Below the pieces are notes generated by a model, which worked only from the letters and a program-made list of their open reading frames with translations, was not told the DNA's origin and ran no database searches. DNA of 64,000 bases from assembly GCA_016791445.1 (NCBI GenBank), contig JAEUMP010000024.1, positions 142,260-206,259 on the forward strand, read 5' to 3'. The stretch is from Hyphomonadaceae bacterium (lineage in GTDB: Bacteria > Pseudomonadota > Alphaproteobacteria > Caulobacterales > Aquidulcibacteraceae). The translations under genes were made by a program, and so were the position numbers. Below, in pieces: positions 1-9,887 of the stretch. The number at the start of each line of letters is the position of its first letter. Within the stretch, counting starts at the first letter, position 1.

Positions 1-208
1 CGAAAGCGTGCGCGGCGCGCGCGACACCGTCCGTATACTGCATCAGCACTACAGCGGCGCTGCGTCCTTCGAAGCCCATGACGATCTCGTCCATGTGGGG
101 CAGATGGAAGCGCTGCTGTTCCTTCATGCCGAACGCGTACGCGTAGAATTTCGCTGACGCCTCCATGTCGCGCACCGCGATGCCGACCGCGCCGAGATAG
201 TTCGCCAT
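1..208 (-). CDS. VOC-family (glyoxalase-like) protein, N-terminal part, cut by window edge
   Basis: The first 69 codons are present, starting at ATG 208 and reading off the left edge. They begin MANYLGAVGIAVRDMEAS and continue with AKFYAYAFGMKE. This is the usual opening of a vicinal oxygen chelate fold: beta strand with a hydrophobic 'GIAVRDME' turn, then a helix with F-Y and G-M. VOC proteins are metal-dependent lyases, dioxygenases or resistance proteins, and the substrate cannot be told from this fragment. A GAGG lies about 9 bases upstream of the ATG. It is divergent from the membrane protein at 350, and the 141 bp between them must hold both promoters. Confidence 0.75.
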   Translation of the reverse strand, partial: MANYLGAVGIAVRDMEASAKFYAYAFGMKEQQRFHLPHMDEIVMGFEGRSAAVVLMQYTDGVARAAHAF

Positions 209-349
209 GATATGTATCCTCGTCGCGCGGAGATGCGTTCTTTGAGTTTGAGACACGATCTCGGCCACGTCCACCACGATGGCGCTCTTTCGTTCATTGA
301 GCGGACTTGGCTAGATGGGGCTGACACCAGAAGGAAACGCGATTCGACG

Positions 350-1195
350 ATGAACCAGCGCCAGATCAGGATCATACGCGCGATTCAGTGGCTCACGCTT
401 CCAATCGCCCTGGCGGTCGTGGGTGCGTTCGCCCTCGATTTCGCGGATGGCAGCGACCGGATGTCCGCCATCGCGAACATGATTGCCCCCGTGGGCGACG
501 GCATGTTGCTGGTCGTAACCTGCCTCATGTGGTTCACGTTTGCCGCCCTCGTGCTCGAATTCGTCCGGCAGGAGCTCGCAGGCGCGCGTCGCAACGAAGA
601 CCTTGGCGATCCAGTTCTGTCGCTGTCCGAGACTGGCGGTCCGGCCGGCGTCCTGCTCGTGGTGTTTACTCTGGCGTTCGCCGTCGGCGCGAACATCATC
701 CTCTTTCGTCCCGGTCTGCTGGCGATTGATCCCGCTGCAACATCCATCGAGGTGAAACTCGTCTTTGCGTTGTTCTACGCGATTGCGCAATTTCTGGTCA
801 TTGCCTTCACATTGCGCCTGATCCGCAATCGCCCGTACTTCGTGCTCACGCGCCGCGGCTTTCTCTATGCGCCCGGCGACCTGTCGCCCGGGCTCGTGCG
901 TTGGGAGGATGTGACTGAGATCGCCGAGACGGAACTGCTCGGAGCCCAGGGGACGCGCGGCAGCGCAATCCTGCGGCGCGCCCTCCTCGTGACGCTGAAG
1001 CACCCGGACAAGTATCTGGGCGCCTACAACCCGCTTCTTAAGGTCCTCGATCGTCTCTCGCGCGCGACGGTGCGCGCACAGACTGGCGGAAAGAGCGACC
1101 TCGTTCTGCTCGCCGACGACTTTGGCCGACGCTACGAGGAAGTGAAGGAACAGATGTACGAATACGCGCGCCTGCATGGCGCAAAGATCAGCTGA
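350..1195 (+). CDS. Four-helix membrane protein with PH-like C-terminal domain, function unknown
   Basis: 281 aa. Four hydrophobic segments are visible at about residues 12-31, 51-73, 99-119 and 136-157. A soluble tail of about 120 residues follows; its start (RPYFVLTRRGFLYAP, then SPGLVRWEDVTEI) resembles the bacterial PH-like domain found in small membrane proteins. No catalytic motif is seen. ATG 350 is preferred over an upstream in-frame start at 212 because the extra 46 residues are low in hydrophobicity and unlike the rest, and because AAGGAAA precedes 350. It converges on ppk with an 8 bp gap. The membrane location is well supported; the function is not known. Confidence 0.75.
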   Translation: MNQRQIRIIRAIQWLTLPIALAVVGAFALDFADGSDRMSAIANMIAPVGDGMLLVVTCLMWFTFAALVLEFVRQELAGARRNEDLGDPVLSLSETGGPAGVLLVVFTLAFAVGANIILFRPGLLAIDPAATSIEVKLVFALFYAIAQFLVIAFTLRLIRNRPYFVLTRRGFLYAPGDLSPGLVRWEDVTEIAETELLGAQGTRGSAILRRALLVTLKHPDKYLGAYNPLLKVLDRLSRATVRAQTGGKSDLVLLADDFGRRYEEVKEQMYEYARLHGAKIS

Positions 1196-1203
1196 TCGTT
1201 GCG

Positions 1204-3411
1204 CTACTGCGAACGCGGACCGACGTGATCAAATGCCGGCGGAAGATCGCCCTTCTGCGCGCGCCCGCGACCAGAAAGACTTGGATTTCGCATGAAGTAG
1301 AGGTGCGCGGAGAACGGCTCGTCGAGGCGGGAACGGTCGACACGCGTGAAGGAGCCGTCGGCGTTCATGTACCAGCTCTGCGCCTCGTCATTGAGGTTGG
1401 CGAGCATGATCTGGCCCAGCACCTGCTGGTGCACCGTCGGATTGAGGATCGGACACAGGACCTCCACGCGGCGATCCAGATTGCGCGGCATCCAGTCAGC
1501 CGAGGACATGAACACCTTTGCATCGGGATGCGGCAACGCCTTGCCGTCGCCGAAGCAGACAATGCGGGCGTGTTCCAGAAAGCGCCCGACGATGGATTTG
1601 ACGCGGATGTTGTCAGAGAGACCCGGCACGCCCGGGCGCAGGCAGCAGACGCCGCGGACGACAAGTTCGATCTTCACGCCTTCCTGGCTTGCGCGATACA
1701 GCGCATCGATGACGACGGGATCGACCAGTGAATTGAGCTTCACCCAGATGTTGCCGGGACGCCCCGCCTTCACGTGTTCCACCTCGGCGTCGATCAGCTC
1801 GAGCACCGTTTCCTTGAGCGTGATCGGCGAAATCGCGATGCGTTCAAGTTCTGCGGGCTTCGCGTAGCCGGTGACGAAGTTGAAGAGCCGCCCCGCATCG
1901 CGCCCGAAGGCGGGATCGGCGGTGAACAGCGAGAGATCGGTGTAAACGCGCGCCGTGATCGGGTGGTAGTTGCCGGTGCCGAAGTGAGTGTAGGTGCGCA
2001 GGCCGTCCGTTTCGCGTCGCACCACAAGGCTGACCTTGGCGTGCGTCTTGTAGTCGATGAAGCCGTACACGATCGATGCGCCGGCGCGTTCGAGATCCTG
2101 CGCCCACTTCAGATTGTTCTCTTCGTCGAACCGCGCCTTGATCTCCACGAGCGCGGTGACGTTCTTGCCGGCTTCCGCCGCTTCGATGAGGGCCGCGACA
2201 ATCGGCGAGTTTTTCGATGTGCGATAGAGCGTCTGCTTGATCGCGACGACGTTCGGATCGGCCGCCGCCTGACGCAGGAACTGCACCACCACATCGAAGC
2301 TTTCGAACGGGTGATGGACGAGCATGTCCTTCGCGCGAATCGCGGCGAAGATATCGCCCCCGAAGTCGCGGACGCGTTCGGGAAAGCGCGGCTCATAGGG
2401 CTCGAACTTGAGGTCCGTGCGATCTTCCGGAATGAGCGTGGAGAGTTGCGCAAGGCCAAGCATGCCTTCCGCGATCACGACGTCATGGGGATCGGCCTCG
2501 ATCTCCTGGATGATGAAGTCACGCAGGTCCGCCGGCATGGAGGCTTCGATCTTGAGGCGCACGATCTCGCCGAGGCGGCGCTGCTTCAGCAACGTCCGAA
2601 ACTCGCGGACGAGATCTTCCGCTTCTTCGACATTCTCGATGTCGCTGTCGCGCACGACCCGGAAACACCCCTTCGACAGCACCTCGTAGCCGGGAAAGAG
2701 CTGATCCAGGAAAAGACCGAGCGCCGTTTCCAGCGGAATGAAGCGGCGCTCCGCGGGCGCGCCCGACGCGCGCGTGGAGTCCCGCAGTTCGAGGAACCGC
2801 TCCACCTGCGTCGGCATCGGCACGAGCGCGTTGAGCGCTCGACCGTCCTCGCGTCGCTTCAGCTTCAGCGCCATGGCGAAGCCGAGGTTCGGAATGAACG
2901 GAAACGGATGCGCCGGATCGATCGCGAGCGGCGTCAGCAGCGGAAAGACGCGGTCCCGGAAGATCGGCCGCAGCAGGGCCATGTCCGCCTTGCTGAGCTG
3001 ATCTGCGTCCAGAACGCAGATGCCCGCCTTGCCCATTTCGCTGCGCAGCGCGGCCCAGCGCTGCTGCTGCTTGTCCATCAGTGCGGTCGCTTCCTCCTGG
3101 AGTCGCTCCAGCTGCTCAAGCGGCGTCAGCCCGTCCTGGCTGCGGGTCTGGACGTTGGCCTTCACCTGCTCATGCAAGCCCGCCACGCGGACCATGTAGA
3201 ATTCATCGAGATTGTTGGCCGAGATCGACAGGAAGCGCAGGCGCTCCAGCAGGGGATGTGCGGAGTTCTCCGCTTCCTCGAGCACGCGCGTGTTGAACGC
3301 CAGCCAGCTCTGTTCGCGGTTGATGAACCGCGCGGGGCTCTCCATCGAGATCCCGGACGCGGCGGCGGCCTGAAGGGCGCGGCGCTTGGCGGGTCGGGTC
3401 TCGGCGGTCAT
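1204..3411 (-). CDS. ppk1: Polyphosphate kinase 1
   Basis: 735 aa, full length for PPK1. It reversibly transfers the gamma-phosphate of ATP to inorganic polyphosphate. The N domain begins near [19 protein letters not shown] (residues 29-47). The autophosphorylated histidine sits in KTHAK at about H457, and the second conserved catalytic histidine in [10 protein letters not shown] is about H614. The last part carries the conserved [18 protein letters not shown] block. The start overlaps the hdaA stop by 4 bp (ATGA), so translation of ppk1 is probably coupled to hdaA. This pairing puts a stress-polymer enzyme under the same transcript as a replication-initiation regulator, an arrangement seen in several alphaproteobacteria. 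Confidence 0.97.
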   Translation of the reverse strand: MTAETRPAKRRALQAAAASGISMESPARFINREQSWLAFNTRVLEEAENSAHPLLERLRFLSISANNLDEFYMVRVAGLHEQVKANVQTRSQDGLTPLEQLERLQEEATALMDKQQQRWAALRSEMGKAGICVLDADQLSKADMALLRPIFRDRVFPLLTPLAIDPAHPFPFIPNLGFAMALKLKRREDGRALNALVPMPTQVERFLELRDSTRASGAPAERRFIPLETALGLFLDQLFPGYEVLSKGCFRVVRDSDIENVEEAEDLVREFRTLLKQRRLGEIVRLKIEASMPADLRDFIIQEIEADPHDVVIAEGMLGLAQLSTLIPEDRTDLKFEPYEPRFPERVRDFGGDIFAAIRAKDMLVHHPFESFDVVVQFLRQAAADPNVVAIKQTLYRTSKNSPIVAALIEAAEAGKNVTALVEIKARFDEENNLKWAQDLERAGASIVYGFIDYKTHAKVSLVVRRETDGLRTYTHFGTGNYHPITARVYTDLSLFTADPAFGRDAGRLFNFVTGYAKPAELERIAISPITLKETVLELIDAEVEHVKAGRPGNIWVKLNSLVDPVVIDALYRASQEGVKIELVVRGVCCLRPGVPGLSDNIRVKSIVGRFLEHARIVCFGDGKALPHPDAKVFMSSADWMPRNLDRRVEVLCPILNPTVHQQVLGQIMLANLNDEAQSWYMNADGSFTRVDRSRLDEPFSAHLYFMRNPSLSGRGRAQKGDLPPAFDHVGPRSQ

Positions 3412-4124
3412 GCATCCTCCGGTGAAAGGTCTGGCGCCTCCTCGCTCCCGCCGGGATCCGGCGGGTCGAGGCCGAGGCTCTGCAGGGCCCGGGCCGCGAT
3501 GGGAACCGAGATGGGCCTGCTGCCCCTGACGTGAACCCGGTCGATCGCCTCAGCCACGGCGTGGGCGGCGGCGAAGGACCGTTCCATGTGTGCGATCAGA
3601 TACGTCGCAGCCTTATCCGACAGTTTTATGAACCGAGCCTTGCAAAGGCGAATCAAGACCCTGGAAAGCAGCGCATCGTCGGGTTCCCCCACCCGCTCCA
3701 CCGCCACCGCCGCAAGGCGCGAACGAAGGTCGCGGAGAGCCACTGACCATGTCCGGGGGGGCTCCTGTGCCGTCAGAAGCAACGCCCCGCCCTCCGTGCG
3801 GACGGTATCGAGCAGCAGAGCGAGGTGCGGCTCGTCGCTGAAGCGGTCCGCGTCGTCGATGACAAGGCGACGACCGGCGGCCTCGAAGGCGTCGAGCGCC
3901 CGCGTCGCGCCGTCCCAGACGGCAGCCTGCACGCCTTGCGCCCAGGCACAGGCCATGTGCGTCTTGCCTGCCCCCTGCGGCCCGATGAGCGCCAGCGTTC
4001 CGTTCGGCCAGTTTCGCCAGCGACCGATCATCGTCCACGCCGCGAGATTGGACTCGCCCAGTTCGAGCGTGGCGGCGGTCAGGTCGTCGGTGGTCCGCCC
4101 GAAGAGGCGTGGTTGATCGGCCAT
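3408..4124 (-). CDS. hdaA: DnaA-inactivating AAA+ protein HdaA/Hda
   Basis: 238 aa. Walker A is GPQGAGKT at 48-55, Walker B is [10 protein letters not shown] at about 86-95, and an arginine-rich RDLRSRL follows at 131-137 in the sensor/arginine-finger area. The extreme N terminus reads [10 protein letters not shown]. The QPRLF at residues 4-8 fits the sliding-clamp-binding pattern (Q, two residues, L, F) that Hda uses to dock on DnaN and stimulate DnaA-ATP hydrolysis. It lacks the DnaA DNA-binding domain IV, as expected for Hda. It lies 10 bp downstream of the DUF2066 gene and overlaps ppk1 by 4 bp, forming a three-gene minus-strand operon. Confidence 0.92.
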   Translation of the reverse strand: MADQPRLFGRTTDDLTAATLELGESNLAAWTMIGRWRNWPNGTLALIGPQGAGKTHMACAWAQGVQAAVWDGATRALDAFEAAGRRLVIDDADRFSDEPHLALLLDTVRTEGGALLLTAQEPPRTWSVALRDLRSRLAAVAVERVGEPDDALLSRVLIRLCKARFIKLSDKAATYLIAHMERSFAAAHAVAEAIDRVHVRGSRPISVPIAARALQSLGLDPPDPGGSEEAPDLSPEDA

Positions 4125-4134
4125 GCCGACCCGC

Positions 4135-5187
4135 CTAGCGCCCCGTCACCCGCAAGACAGCGCCCTGGGACGACTGGGCGAGCTGCAGATTGAACCGCTC
4201 CAGCGCCCGCGAGAGATCATCCATCGTACCGCCGTGCGCGAACGTGACCACGGCGCCGTCCCGACCGATCGCCTCGATGCGGATGTCGGAAATGGTCGTT
4301 TGCGCCGCCGCCTCCAGAGCCTGCTTGACGCGCGTCCACTCCGGCATGTCGCGATAGAGCGCTGACACCACGATCCGGGAGCGTTGCGAGGCCTGTAGCG
4401 TCAATCCCGTCTTCCAGAGCGTCTGCAGACGGGCGTTGGCTGCATCCGCCAAGCGTCGATAGGCGTCCGGCAGCCCGGCGTCGCCGCCCTGTACTGCGGC
4501 GCTCGCCTGGCCGCGCGGGGTTTGCGCCCCATTGGAATCATATTCGATGAGGTCAGCCACAAGCGCCGCGCCCGTCTGGCGCGCGGTGGCGACCACGACG
4601 GTCTGCGCGCCGGCGGCGGTCGCGAACGGTTGCAGCGACGCCCAATCCGCCTGCTGGACCGGCGCGGCGACGATCACCGGCAGGAGTTCGCCTTCAAAGC
4701 CTCCCTGTTCCCACGCCTGACGCCACAGATCCGGCGTCCCGTCGGCAGCGCCCGGTTGCAGGGCCACGAGAACGGGCGCGCCGCGGGCTTCAAGCACCTG
4801 GAACCCCGCCGCCTGCAGCGCGGTTCGAACGCCGTTGGGGTCAAAGCGCACGGCGAACCGGCCAAGATAGCGGGTGCCAGAGCGCCGTTCCTCCTCGACG
4901 TCCACGGAGCGGACCAGCTGGTTCAGGGCGGAATCGTCAGGGCGCGGAATGGTCAGGCGGGCCTGGTCCTCGGCGCTCGTAATGCGGCGCGCGAGCCGTT
5001 CGAAACCGAGGCGCTGCGCGGCGGCCATGCCTTGGGCGCGGGCTTGGGCCGCGTCAGGCGCCGTCTGGTCCACCCGAACGCCCGACACGAGGAAAATGTC
5101 CCCGCGGCCGGCCTGAGCCGCCGCAGGGCCCACAAAGAACGCGCAGAACGCTGCGCAAATCGCTATCAGTCCGGCCAAGCGGTGCAT
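4135..5187 (-). CDS. DUF2066 domain exported protein
   Basis: 350 aa. The signal peptide is clear: [10 protein letters not shown] with a hydrophobic core and an AAAQA cleavage region at about residues 22-26. The mature part matches the DUF2066 family in layout, with [18 protein letters not shown] near the start followed by an Ala/Gln-rich helix ([20 protein letters not shown]). This family has no established function but is commonly found next to hdaA and purM in alphaproteobacteria. ATG 5187 is chosen because it opens the signal peptide; an upstream in-frame start at 5322 would add 45 residues that overlap purM and would bury the signal. It is divergent from purM, with 112 bp between the starts. 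Confidence 0.85.
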   Translation of the reverse strand: MHRLAGLIAICAAFCAFFVGPAAAQAGRGDIFLVSGVRVDQTAPDAAQARAQGMAAAQRLGFERLARRITSAEDQARLTIPRPDDSALNQLVRSVDVEEERRSGTRYLGRFAVRFDPNGVRTALQAAGFQVLEARGAPVLVALQPGAADGTPDLWRQAWEQGGFEGELLPVIVAAPVQQADWASLQPFATAAGAQTVVVATARQTGAALVADLIEYDSNGAQTPRGQASAAVQGGDAGLPDAYRRLADAANARLQTLWKTGLTLQASQRSRIVVSALYRDMPEWTRVKQALEAAAQTTISDIRIEAIGRDGAVVTFAHGGTMDDLSRALERFNLQLAQSSQGAVLRVTGR

Positions 5188-5299
5188 CGGGTCCTCGCCT
5201 TTTCGGGGCAGACCTAGCAATACCGCGCGAAAGCCGAAAGGCCGTCCGCCGACGCGCCGCACACGTCCACCCGTTCCGAATCCTGCGATAGCGCCCTGC

Positions 5300-6310
5300 A
5301 TGACTTCCAAATCCTCCCTCACCTATCGCGACGCAGGCGTCGACATCGACGAGGGCGCGCGCCTCGTCGACCTCATCGGTCCCGCCGCGAAGGCCACCGC
5401 CCGCCCGGGCGCCAACGCCGCCCTCGGCGGGTTCGCCGCTGCGTTCGACCTGAAAGCCGCCGGTTTCACCGATCCCATCCTGCTGGCCACCACCGATGGC
5501 GTCGGCACGAAGCTCAAGGTGGCGATTGAATCGGGCCGTCATGAGACGGTCGGCGTCGATCTTGTGGCAATGTGCGTGAATGACCTTATCGCCCAAGGCG
5601 GCGAGCCGCTGCTGTTCCTCGATTATTACGCCACCGGCAAACTCAACGCCGACGAAGCCGCCGTCGTCATCAAGGGCATCGCGGAAGGGTGCCGTATCGC
5701 GGGCTGCGCGCTCGCCGGCGGCGAGACGGCCGAAATGCCGGGCATGTACGGATCGGGCGATTACGACCTCGCGGGATTTGCGATGGGCGCCGCCGAGCGC
5801 GGCACGTTGCTGCCGCGCGATGTCGCCGACGGCGATGTCGTCCTGGGCCTCGCTTCAAGCGGCCCGCATTCGAACGGCTATTCGCTGGTGCGCCGCATCG
5901 TTGAGCGCTCCGGCCTTGCGTGGGATGCGCCCTCGCCGTTCTCCGGCGGCACGCTGGCAGAAGCGCTGCTCGCGCCGACGCGGATCTATGTGAAGCCGTT
6001 GCTGCCGCTCATCCGCGATGGGCTCATAAACGGGCTCGCGCACATCACCGGCGGCGGGCTGACGGAAAATGCGCCGCGCATGCTGCCGAAAGGCTGGCGT
6101 GTCGAATTCGACTGGGCGGTCTGGAAGCGGCCTGCGGTGTTCGAGTGGCTCGTCGCGACCGGCGACGTGCCGGAGGAAGATGCGCGTCGCACGTTCAATC
6201 TCGGCATCGGCATGGTGGCGGCGGTCGCGCCGAAGGATGCAGATGCGGTGATCGCACGTCTCGAAGCCGCAGGCGAAAAGGTCTTCAAGATCGGCGTGGT
6301 GCGCGCATGA
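5300..6310 (+). CDS. purM: Phosphoribosylformylglycinamidine cyclo-ligase (AIR synthase)
   Basis: 336 aa, normal family length. It closes the imidazole ring of aminoimidazole ribotide from FGAM and ATP in purine synthesis. The N-terminal phosphate/ATP region [15 protein letters not shown] lies at 61-75, [14 protein letters not shown] at about 91-104, and the [11 protein letters not shown] block at about 140-150. [13 protein letters not shown] and [10 protein letters not shown] follow in the C-terminal half. The stop codon overlaps the purN start by 4 bp (ATGA), so the two purine genes are one coupled unit. The purMN pair beside hdaA is a typical alphaproteobacterial arrangement. Confidence 0.98.
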   Translation: MTSKSSLTYRDAGVDIDEGARLVDLIGPAAKATARPGANAALGGFAAAFDLKAAGFTDPILLATTDGVGTKLKVAIESGRHETVGVDLVAMCVNDLIAQGGEPLLFLDYYATGKLNADEAAVVIKGIAEGCRIAGCALAGGETAEMPGMYGSGDYDLAGFAMGAAERGTLLPRDVADGDVVLGLASSGPHSNGYSLVRRIVERSGLAWDAPSPFSGGTLAEALLAPTRIYVKPLLPLIRDGLINGLAHITGGGLTENAPRMLPKGWRVEFDWAVWKRPAVFEWLVATGDVPEEDARRTFNLGIGMVAAVAPKDADAVIARLEAAGEKVFKIGVVRA

Positions 6311-6939
6311 CGCGCAAGCGCGTCGCCGTGCTCATCTCCGGGCGCGGCTCGAACCTGCAGGCGCTGCTCGACGCGCAAGGGCCGCTCTGCCCTTATGAGA
6401 TCGTCGTCGTCGTTTCCAACAATCCGGGCGCGGCAGGGCTCGATCGCGCGCGCGAGGCCGGCGTCGAAGCGGCGGCGGTGGATCACCGCGTCTTCGGCAA
6501 GGATCGCGCGGCTTTTGAACGATCGCTCGATGCGTTCCTGCGAGATCGCAACGTCGAACTCGTCGCGCTCGCAGGTTTCATGCGTGTGCTGACGCCCTTC
6601 TTCGTGAATGCGTGGGCGAACCGACTCATCAACATCCACCCCTCACTGCTGCCGTCCTTCCCCGGCCTCGACACGCATGCGCGCGCCATCGCCGCGGGCG
6701 CAAAGCTCGGCGGTTGTTCGGTGCACTGGGTGACGGAAGGCGTGGATGCGGGACCGATCATCGGTCAGGCAGCTGTGCCGATCCTGCCGGGCGACACGCC
6801 CGAGTCGCTCGCAGCGCGCACGCTCGATGCGGAGCACATGCTCTACCCGGCGTGTCTGGCGCTGGTATGCGGCGGCGCGCCGCTCCTTCCGGGCGACGCG
6901 CAGCCGATGCTGGTCAATGCGTTTGTGGAAGATCGCTGA
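6307..6939 (+). CDS. purN: Phosphoribosylglycinamide formyltransferase
   Basis: 210 aa. It transfers the formyl group of 10-formyltetrahydrofolate to GAR in purine synthesis. The phosphate-binding loop [11 protein letters not shown] is at 11-21. The catalytic trio is in place: N109 and H111 in [13 protein letters not shown], and D147 in [13 protein letters not shown]. The ATG at 6307 overlaps the purM stop, so the longer upstream extension in the same frame (from 5920) is only a reading through purM in another frame. The stop codon lies in the loop of a small perfect hairpin shared with the end of the converging ndk gene. Confidence 0.98.
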   Translation: MTRKRVAVLISGRGSNLQALLDAQGPLCPYEIVVVVSNNPGAAGLDRAREAGVEAAAVDHRVFGKDRAAFERSLDAFLRDRNVELVALAGFMRVLTPFFVNAWANRLINIHPSLLPSFPGLDTHARAIAAGAKLGGCSVHWVTEGVDAGPIIGQAAVPILPGDTPESLAARTLDAEHMLYPACLALVCGGAPLLPGDAQPMLVNAFVEDR

Positions 6940-6947
6940 AAGCGATC
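6931..6947. terminator. Perfect 7-bp hairpin over the purN and ndk stop codons
   Basis: GATCGCT, loop GAA, AGCGATC forms a 7-bp stem with a three-base loop exactly where purN and ndk converge. It contains the purN stop and touches the ndk stop. No U tract follows on either strand, so it is not a classical intrinsic terminator. It may slow polymerase or protect both 3' ends. Confidence 0.4.
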
Positions 6948-7368
6948 AGCCGACGATCTCGTCGTCCTTGAAGAAGAACGCGATCTCGGTTTTCGCGTTT
7001 TCGAGGCTGTCAGAGCCGTGAACGCTGTTGGCTTCGATACCCGAGGAAAACTTGCGGCGGATCGTGCCGGGCGCGGCGTTGTAGGGGTTGGTGGCGCCCA
7101 TGATGTCGCGGTAACGCGCAACGGCGTTCTCGCCTTCCAGCGCCTGCACGACGACCGGGCCGGACGTCATGAACTTCACGAGGTCGCCGAAGAACGGGCG
7201 GTCCTTGTGGACGCCGTAGAAGCCCTCGGCCTGTTCCTTCGACATCTTGATACGCTTCTGCGCGATGATCTTCAGACCCGCGCCCTCGATCATCGCATTG
7301 ATTTCACCCGTCAGGCTGCGCGCGGTCGCGTCCGGCTTGATGATGGAAAACGTCCGCTCGACGGCCAT
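6946..7368 (-). CDS. ndk: Nucleoside diphosphate kinase
   Basis: 140 aa from ATG 7368. It exchanges gamma-phosphates between NTPs and NDPs through a phosphohistidine. [14 protein letters not shown] is the canonical start, and the catalytic histidine is H117 in [12 protein letters not shown] three codons upstream is possible, but ATG 7368 is favoured because GGGAG is spaced 8 bases from it and the protein then begins as the family does. A good candidate promoter lies upstream at 7408-7436. It converges on purN with 6 bp between them. Confidence 0.97.
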   Translation of the reverse strand: MAVERTFSIIKPDATARSLTGEINAMIEGAGLKIIAQKRIKMSKEQAEGFYGVHKDRPFFGDLVKFMTSGPVVVQALEGENAVARYRDIMGATNPYNAAPGTIRRKFSSGIEANSVHGSDSLENAKTEIAFFFKDDEIVG

Positions 7369-7407
7369 GGCCGGCACTCCCGCACTGCAATATTGAAATG
7401 GACGCGC

Positions 7408-7436
7408 TCTATAGCCGGGCGCCCCCGCCCCGCCAA
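7408..7436 (-). promoter_or_regulatory. Candidate housekeeping-sigma promoter for ndk
   Basis: On the minus strand, TTGGCG (7436-7431), an exact 17-base spacer and TATAGA (7413-7408) lie about 40 bases before the ndk start. Four of six bases match in each box. The spacing and position are right, but no transcript data support it. Confidence 0.45.
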
Positions 7437-7464
7437 GCCGCCCCCGGGAGAGAAAGCGCTACGT

Positions 7465-7755
7465 TCAGCCGCAGCTGGCGCGGGCGACCTTGCCGGCCGC
7501 GTCGAGCCCGACTGTGAGCCGGTTCTCGTTGAAATCCATCGTCACCGGGCAGTTGTGACAGACGATACGGTGCGCCTTGGGCAGGCGGGTCCTGTCGATC
7601 TCCGCGTCGGTCTTGCCGATCAGGTACTGATAGTCCGCCGCGTTGCACGTTTGTCCGCCGCCGGCCGGTCGCGAGTCGGGCGCCTCGTTCACATTGATCG
7701 CCACGCAGGCGGTGACAGAGGCGAACGCCAGAGCGGCGATGATCGGTTTCAGCAT
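7465..7755 (-). CDS. I78-type peptidase inhibitor lipoprotein
   Basis: 96 aa. The N terminus is a lipoprotein signal, with VTAC at 14-17 giving a modified Cys17. The mature part has the layout of the Inhibitor_I78 family: a cysteine near the start (QTCNAAD), YLIGKTDAEIDRTRLP, a second cysteine region (IVCHNC), then MDFNENRLTVGLDAAGKV and a final ASCG. Family members are small exported inhibitors of serine proteases. ATG 7755 is chosen because it starts the signal peptide and is preceded by GAGGGGA; longer upstream readings run through holC in another frame. It has four cysteines after the lipid Cys, two more than many relatives. Confidence 0.78.
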   Translation of the reverse strand: MLKPIIAALAFASVTACVAINVNEAPDSRPAGGGQTCNAADYQYLIGKTDAEIDRTRLPKAHRIVCHNCPVTMDFNENRLTVGLDAAGKVARASCG

Positions 7756-7765
7756 GAAAATCCCC

Positions 7766-8215
7766 TCAGGCCTGCTTTTCCCAGCGACCGGCGTCGCTTT
7801 CCTTCCAGTACGCGATTTCCAAACCGCTGTCTTTTGCCGCTTTCCATTGCAACCGGGCATGAACCACCGCCGCCTCGTCGCGACCGTCGAACATGATGCT
7901 GGCGCGCTCGAACGTGTCGAGAGGGCCCGGCTCCGCGCCATCGATCAGAAAGAGCGCCTTGGCGCCATTGGGGGCGCCGCCCTCGCTCGTGAGCAATATC
8001 GGTTGCCGTTCTGCGGCGGCCCGTCCGGCGCGCGCATGGGGAAGGAAGCTCTCCTCGCGCACCGTCCACAACGCTTCATCGAGCAGGTCGAGACGCTCTT
8101 CGAGCGTCCCCCGAACCACCGCACGCCAGCCCCGCTGCAGGCACTTCTCCAGCAACGGCGCGAGCGCGCTTTCGAGCGACGATCGCTCGAGGTGGTAGAA
8201 CCAGAGCGCGCTCAT
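7766..8215 (-). CDS. holC: DNA polymerase III chi subunit
   Basis: 149 aa. Chi links the clamp loader to single-strand-binding protein on the lagging strand. The sequence follows the family: ALWFYHL at the start, LLEKCLQRGWRAVVRG, LDEALWTVREESFLPH, then QPILLTSEGGAPNGAKALFL and a late FDGRDEAAV. It overlaps the pepA stop by 4 bp, and the pepA-holC pair is a long-conserved gene order in proteobacteria. The 3' end is 10 bp from the I78 lipoprotein gene, so all three may share a transcript. Confidence 0.93.
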   Translation of the reverse strand: MSALWFYHLERSSLESALAPLLEKCLQRGWRAVVRGTLEERLDLLDEALWTVREESFLPHARAGRAAAERQPILLTSEGGAPNGAKALFLIDGAEPGPLDTFERASIMFDGRDEAAVVHARLQWKAAKDSGLEIAYWKESDAGRWEKQA

Positions 8216-9705
8216 TCCTCGTAGCGGCTCGCCACGAGGCGGTTGAGGAGACGCACGCCGAAGCCCGTGGCCCAGCCCGGCGAGGTGGGATCCTCATAGG
8301 GCGCGGGCTTCCAGGCGGTGCCGGCGATGTCGAGGTGAGCCCACGCGACGCCGTCCTTAACGAAGCGTTGCAGGAACTGCGCGGCGGTGATGGATCCTGC
8401 CGCGGGCTTGCCCGAGATGTTCTTGATGTCGGCGTTCGGGCTGTCGATCATCTTGTCGTAGGCAGGCGCCAGCGGCAGGCGCCAAACGGCCTCCCCTTCG
8501 GCGAGGCCCGCTGCGGTCAGGTCAGCGGCAAGCGCGTCGTTGTTCGAGAACAGTCCCGCGTGCTCATGTCCGAGGGAAATGATGATCGCGCCGGTCAGTG
8601 TCGCGAGATCGACGATTGCGGTCGGGTTGAACTTCTCCTGCGCGTACCACATGGCGTCGCAGAGGACGAGCCGACCTTCGGCGTCCGTGTTGAGCACTTC
8701 GATGGTCTGGCCGGACATGGACGTGACGATGTCGCCGGGGCGCTGGGCGTTGCCGTCGGGCATGTTTTCGACAAGCCCCACAACGCCGATCACGTTGGCT
8801 TTCGCCTTGCGCTTGGCGAGCGCCATCATCACGCCTGAAACGGCCGCCGCGCCGCCCATATCGCCCTTCATCTCGTCCATGCCCGCGCCGGGCTTCAGCG
8901 AAATGCCGCCGGTGTCGAAGGTGACGCCCTTGCCGACGAAGCAGATCGGTTGCGCCGCCTTGTTCTTGGCGCCCTTCCAGCTCATCACGACGAGGCGGCT
9001 CTCGCGCACGCTGCCCTGGCCGACGCCGAGCAGCGCGCCCATGCCGAGCTTCGTCATCTCCGCCACGTCGAGGACGGTGACTTCGAGACCGAGGCTTTCC
9101 ATCGCCTTGAGGCGATTGGCGAATTCGGGCGGGTGCAGGACGTTCGGCGGCTCGCTCACAAGATCGCGGGCGAAGAAGACCCCCTCTGCGACCGCCGCGA
9201 GCGCGTCGTGCTTGCCCTTGGCGCCGGCGGCGCCTTCGGTCACGACCGTCACGTCCTTCAGGGACGGCTTCTGGTCAGGCTTCACCTTGGTGCGATAGCG
9301 GTCGAACCGGTAAGCCGCGAGGCGCGCTCCGACGGCGGCCCGCGCCGCCGCTTCGGCCGCAGCGACGCCGCCGACGCCTTCGACGTGCAGCGCGAGCGAT
9401 TCCGCCCCTGTGGTCAGAGTCCGCTTGACCGCGTGTCCGGCCCATCGCTCCACCGTGATCGGGTCCGCCTTGTCGAGCGCCCCCACGCCGATCACCAGCA
9501 GGCGCGGAAAATCCAGATTCGCCGGCGCGAGGATCTCGAGCACCTGTCCGGCGCGCCCCTCGAATCGCGATGCCTGCATCGCGCGGGTCAGAGCGCCCTG
9601 GGCCTTGTCGTCCAGCGCCTTGCCTGCTGCGAGTAGCGTCGCCCCTTCGCTCGCCATGACCGCCACGGCGTCTGCGCGCGCTTCGTTCTTGATCTGGATG
9701 TCCAT
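8212..9705 (-). CDS. pepA: Leucyl aminopeptidase (M17)
   Basis: 497 aa. A cytosolic dinuclear metallo-aminopeptidase that removes N-terminal residues from peptides. The active-site features are all visible: GKGVTFDTGGISLKP at 258-272 (K259, D264, K271), MKGDMGGAAAV at 279-289 (D282), and the family signature NTDAEGRLVL at 339-348 (D341, E343, R345). ATG 9705 is preferred over a GTG two codons upstream because GAGGTG is spaced properly before it. The divergent 182 bp to lptF holds both promoters; I see no convincing -35/-10 pair there. In some bacteria PepA also binds DNA, which cannot be judged here. Confidence 0.97.
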   Translation of the reverse strand: MDIQIKNEARADAVAVMASEGATLLAAGKALDDKAQGALTRAMQASRFEGRAGQVLEILAPANLDFPRLLVIGVGALDKADPITVERWAGHAVKRTLTTGAESLALHVEGVGGVAAAEAAARAAVGARLAAYRFDRYRTKVKPDQKPSLKDVTVVTEGAAGAKGKHDALAAVAEGVFFARDLVSEPPNVLHPPEFANRLKAMESLGLEVTVLDVAEMTKLGMGALLGVGQGSVRESRLVVMSWKGAKNKAAQPICFVGKGVTFDTGGISLKPGAGMDEMKGDMGGAAAVSGVMMALAKRKAKANVIGVVGLVENMPDGNAQRPGDIVTSMSGQTIEVLNTDAEGRLVLCDAMWYAQEKFNPTAIVDLATLTGAIIISLGHEHAGLFSNNDALAADLTAAGLAEGEAVWRLPLAPAYDKMIDSPNADIKNISGKPAAGSITAAQFLQRFVKDGVAWAHLDIAGTAWKPAPYEDPTSPGWATGFGVRLLNRLVASRYEE

Positions 9706-9887
9706 AAGCACCTCGTGTGGGCGGTCGCCTGCCCAACGGGCGCGCGAACCGCTTCAACCTTGTTCATGTCAGTGGTAGCTGTGCCCCGGCGGGTTGGAAA
9801 GATTGCGCCCGCATCAGGTGCAGGCCGTGCAAAGGGCGCCACAGTCATGCCAGACGGCGTGTTCAAGGGGGTGTCCAGAGGGACAAG

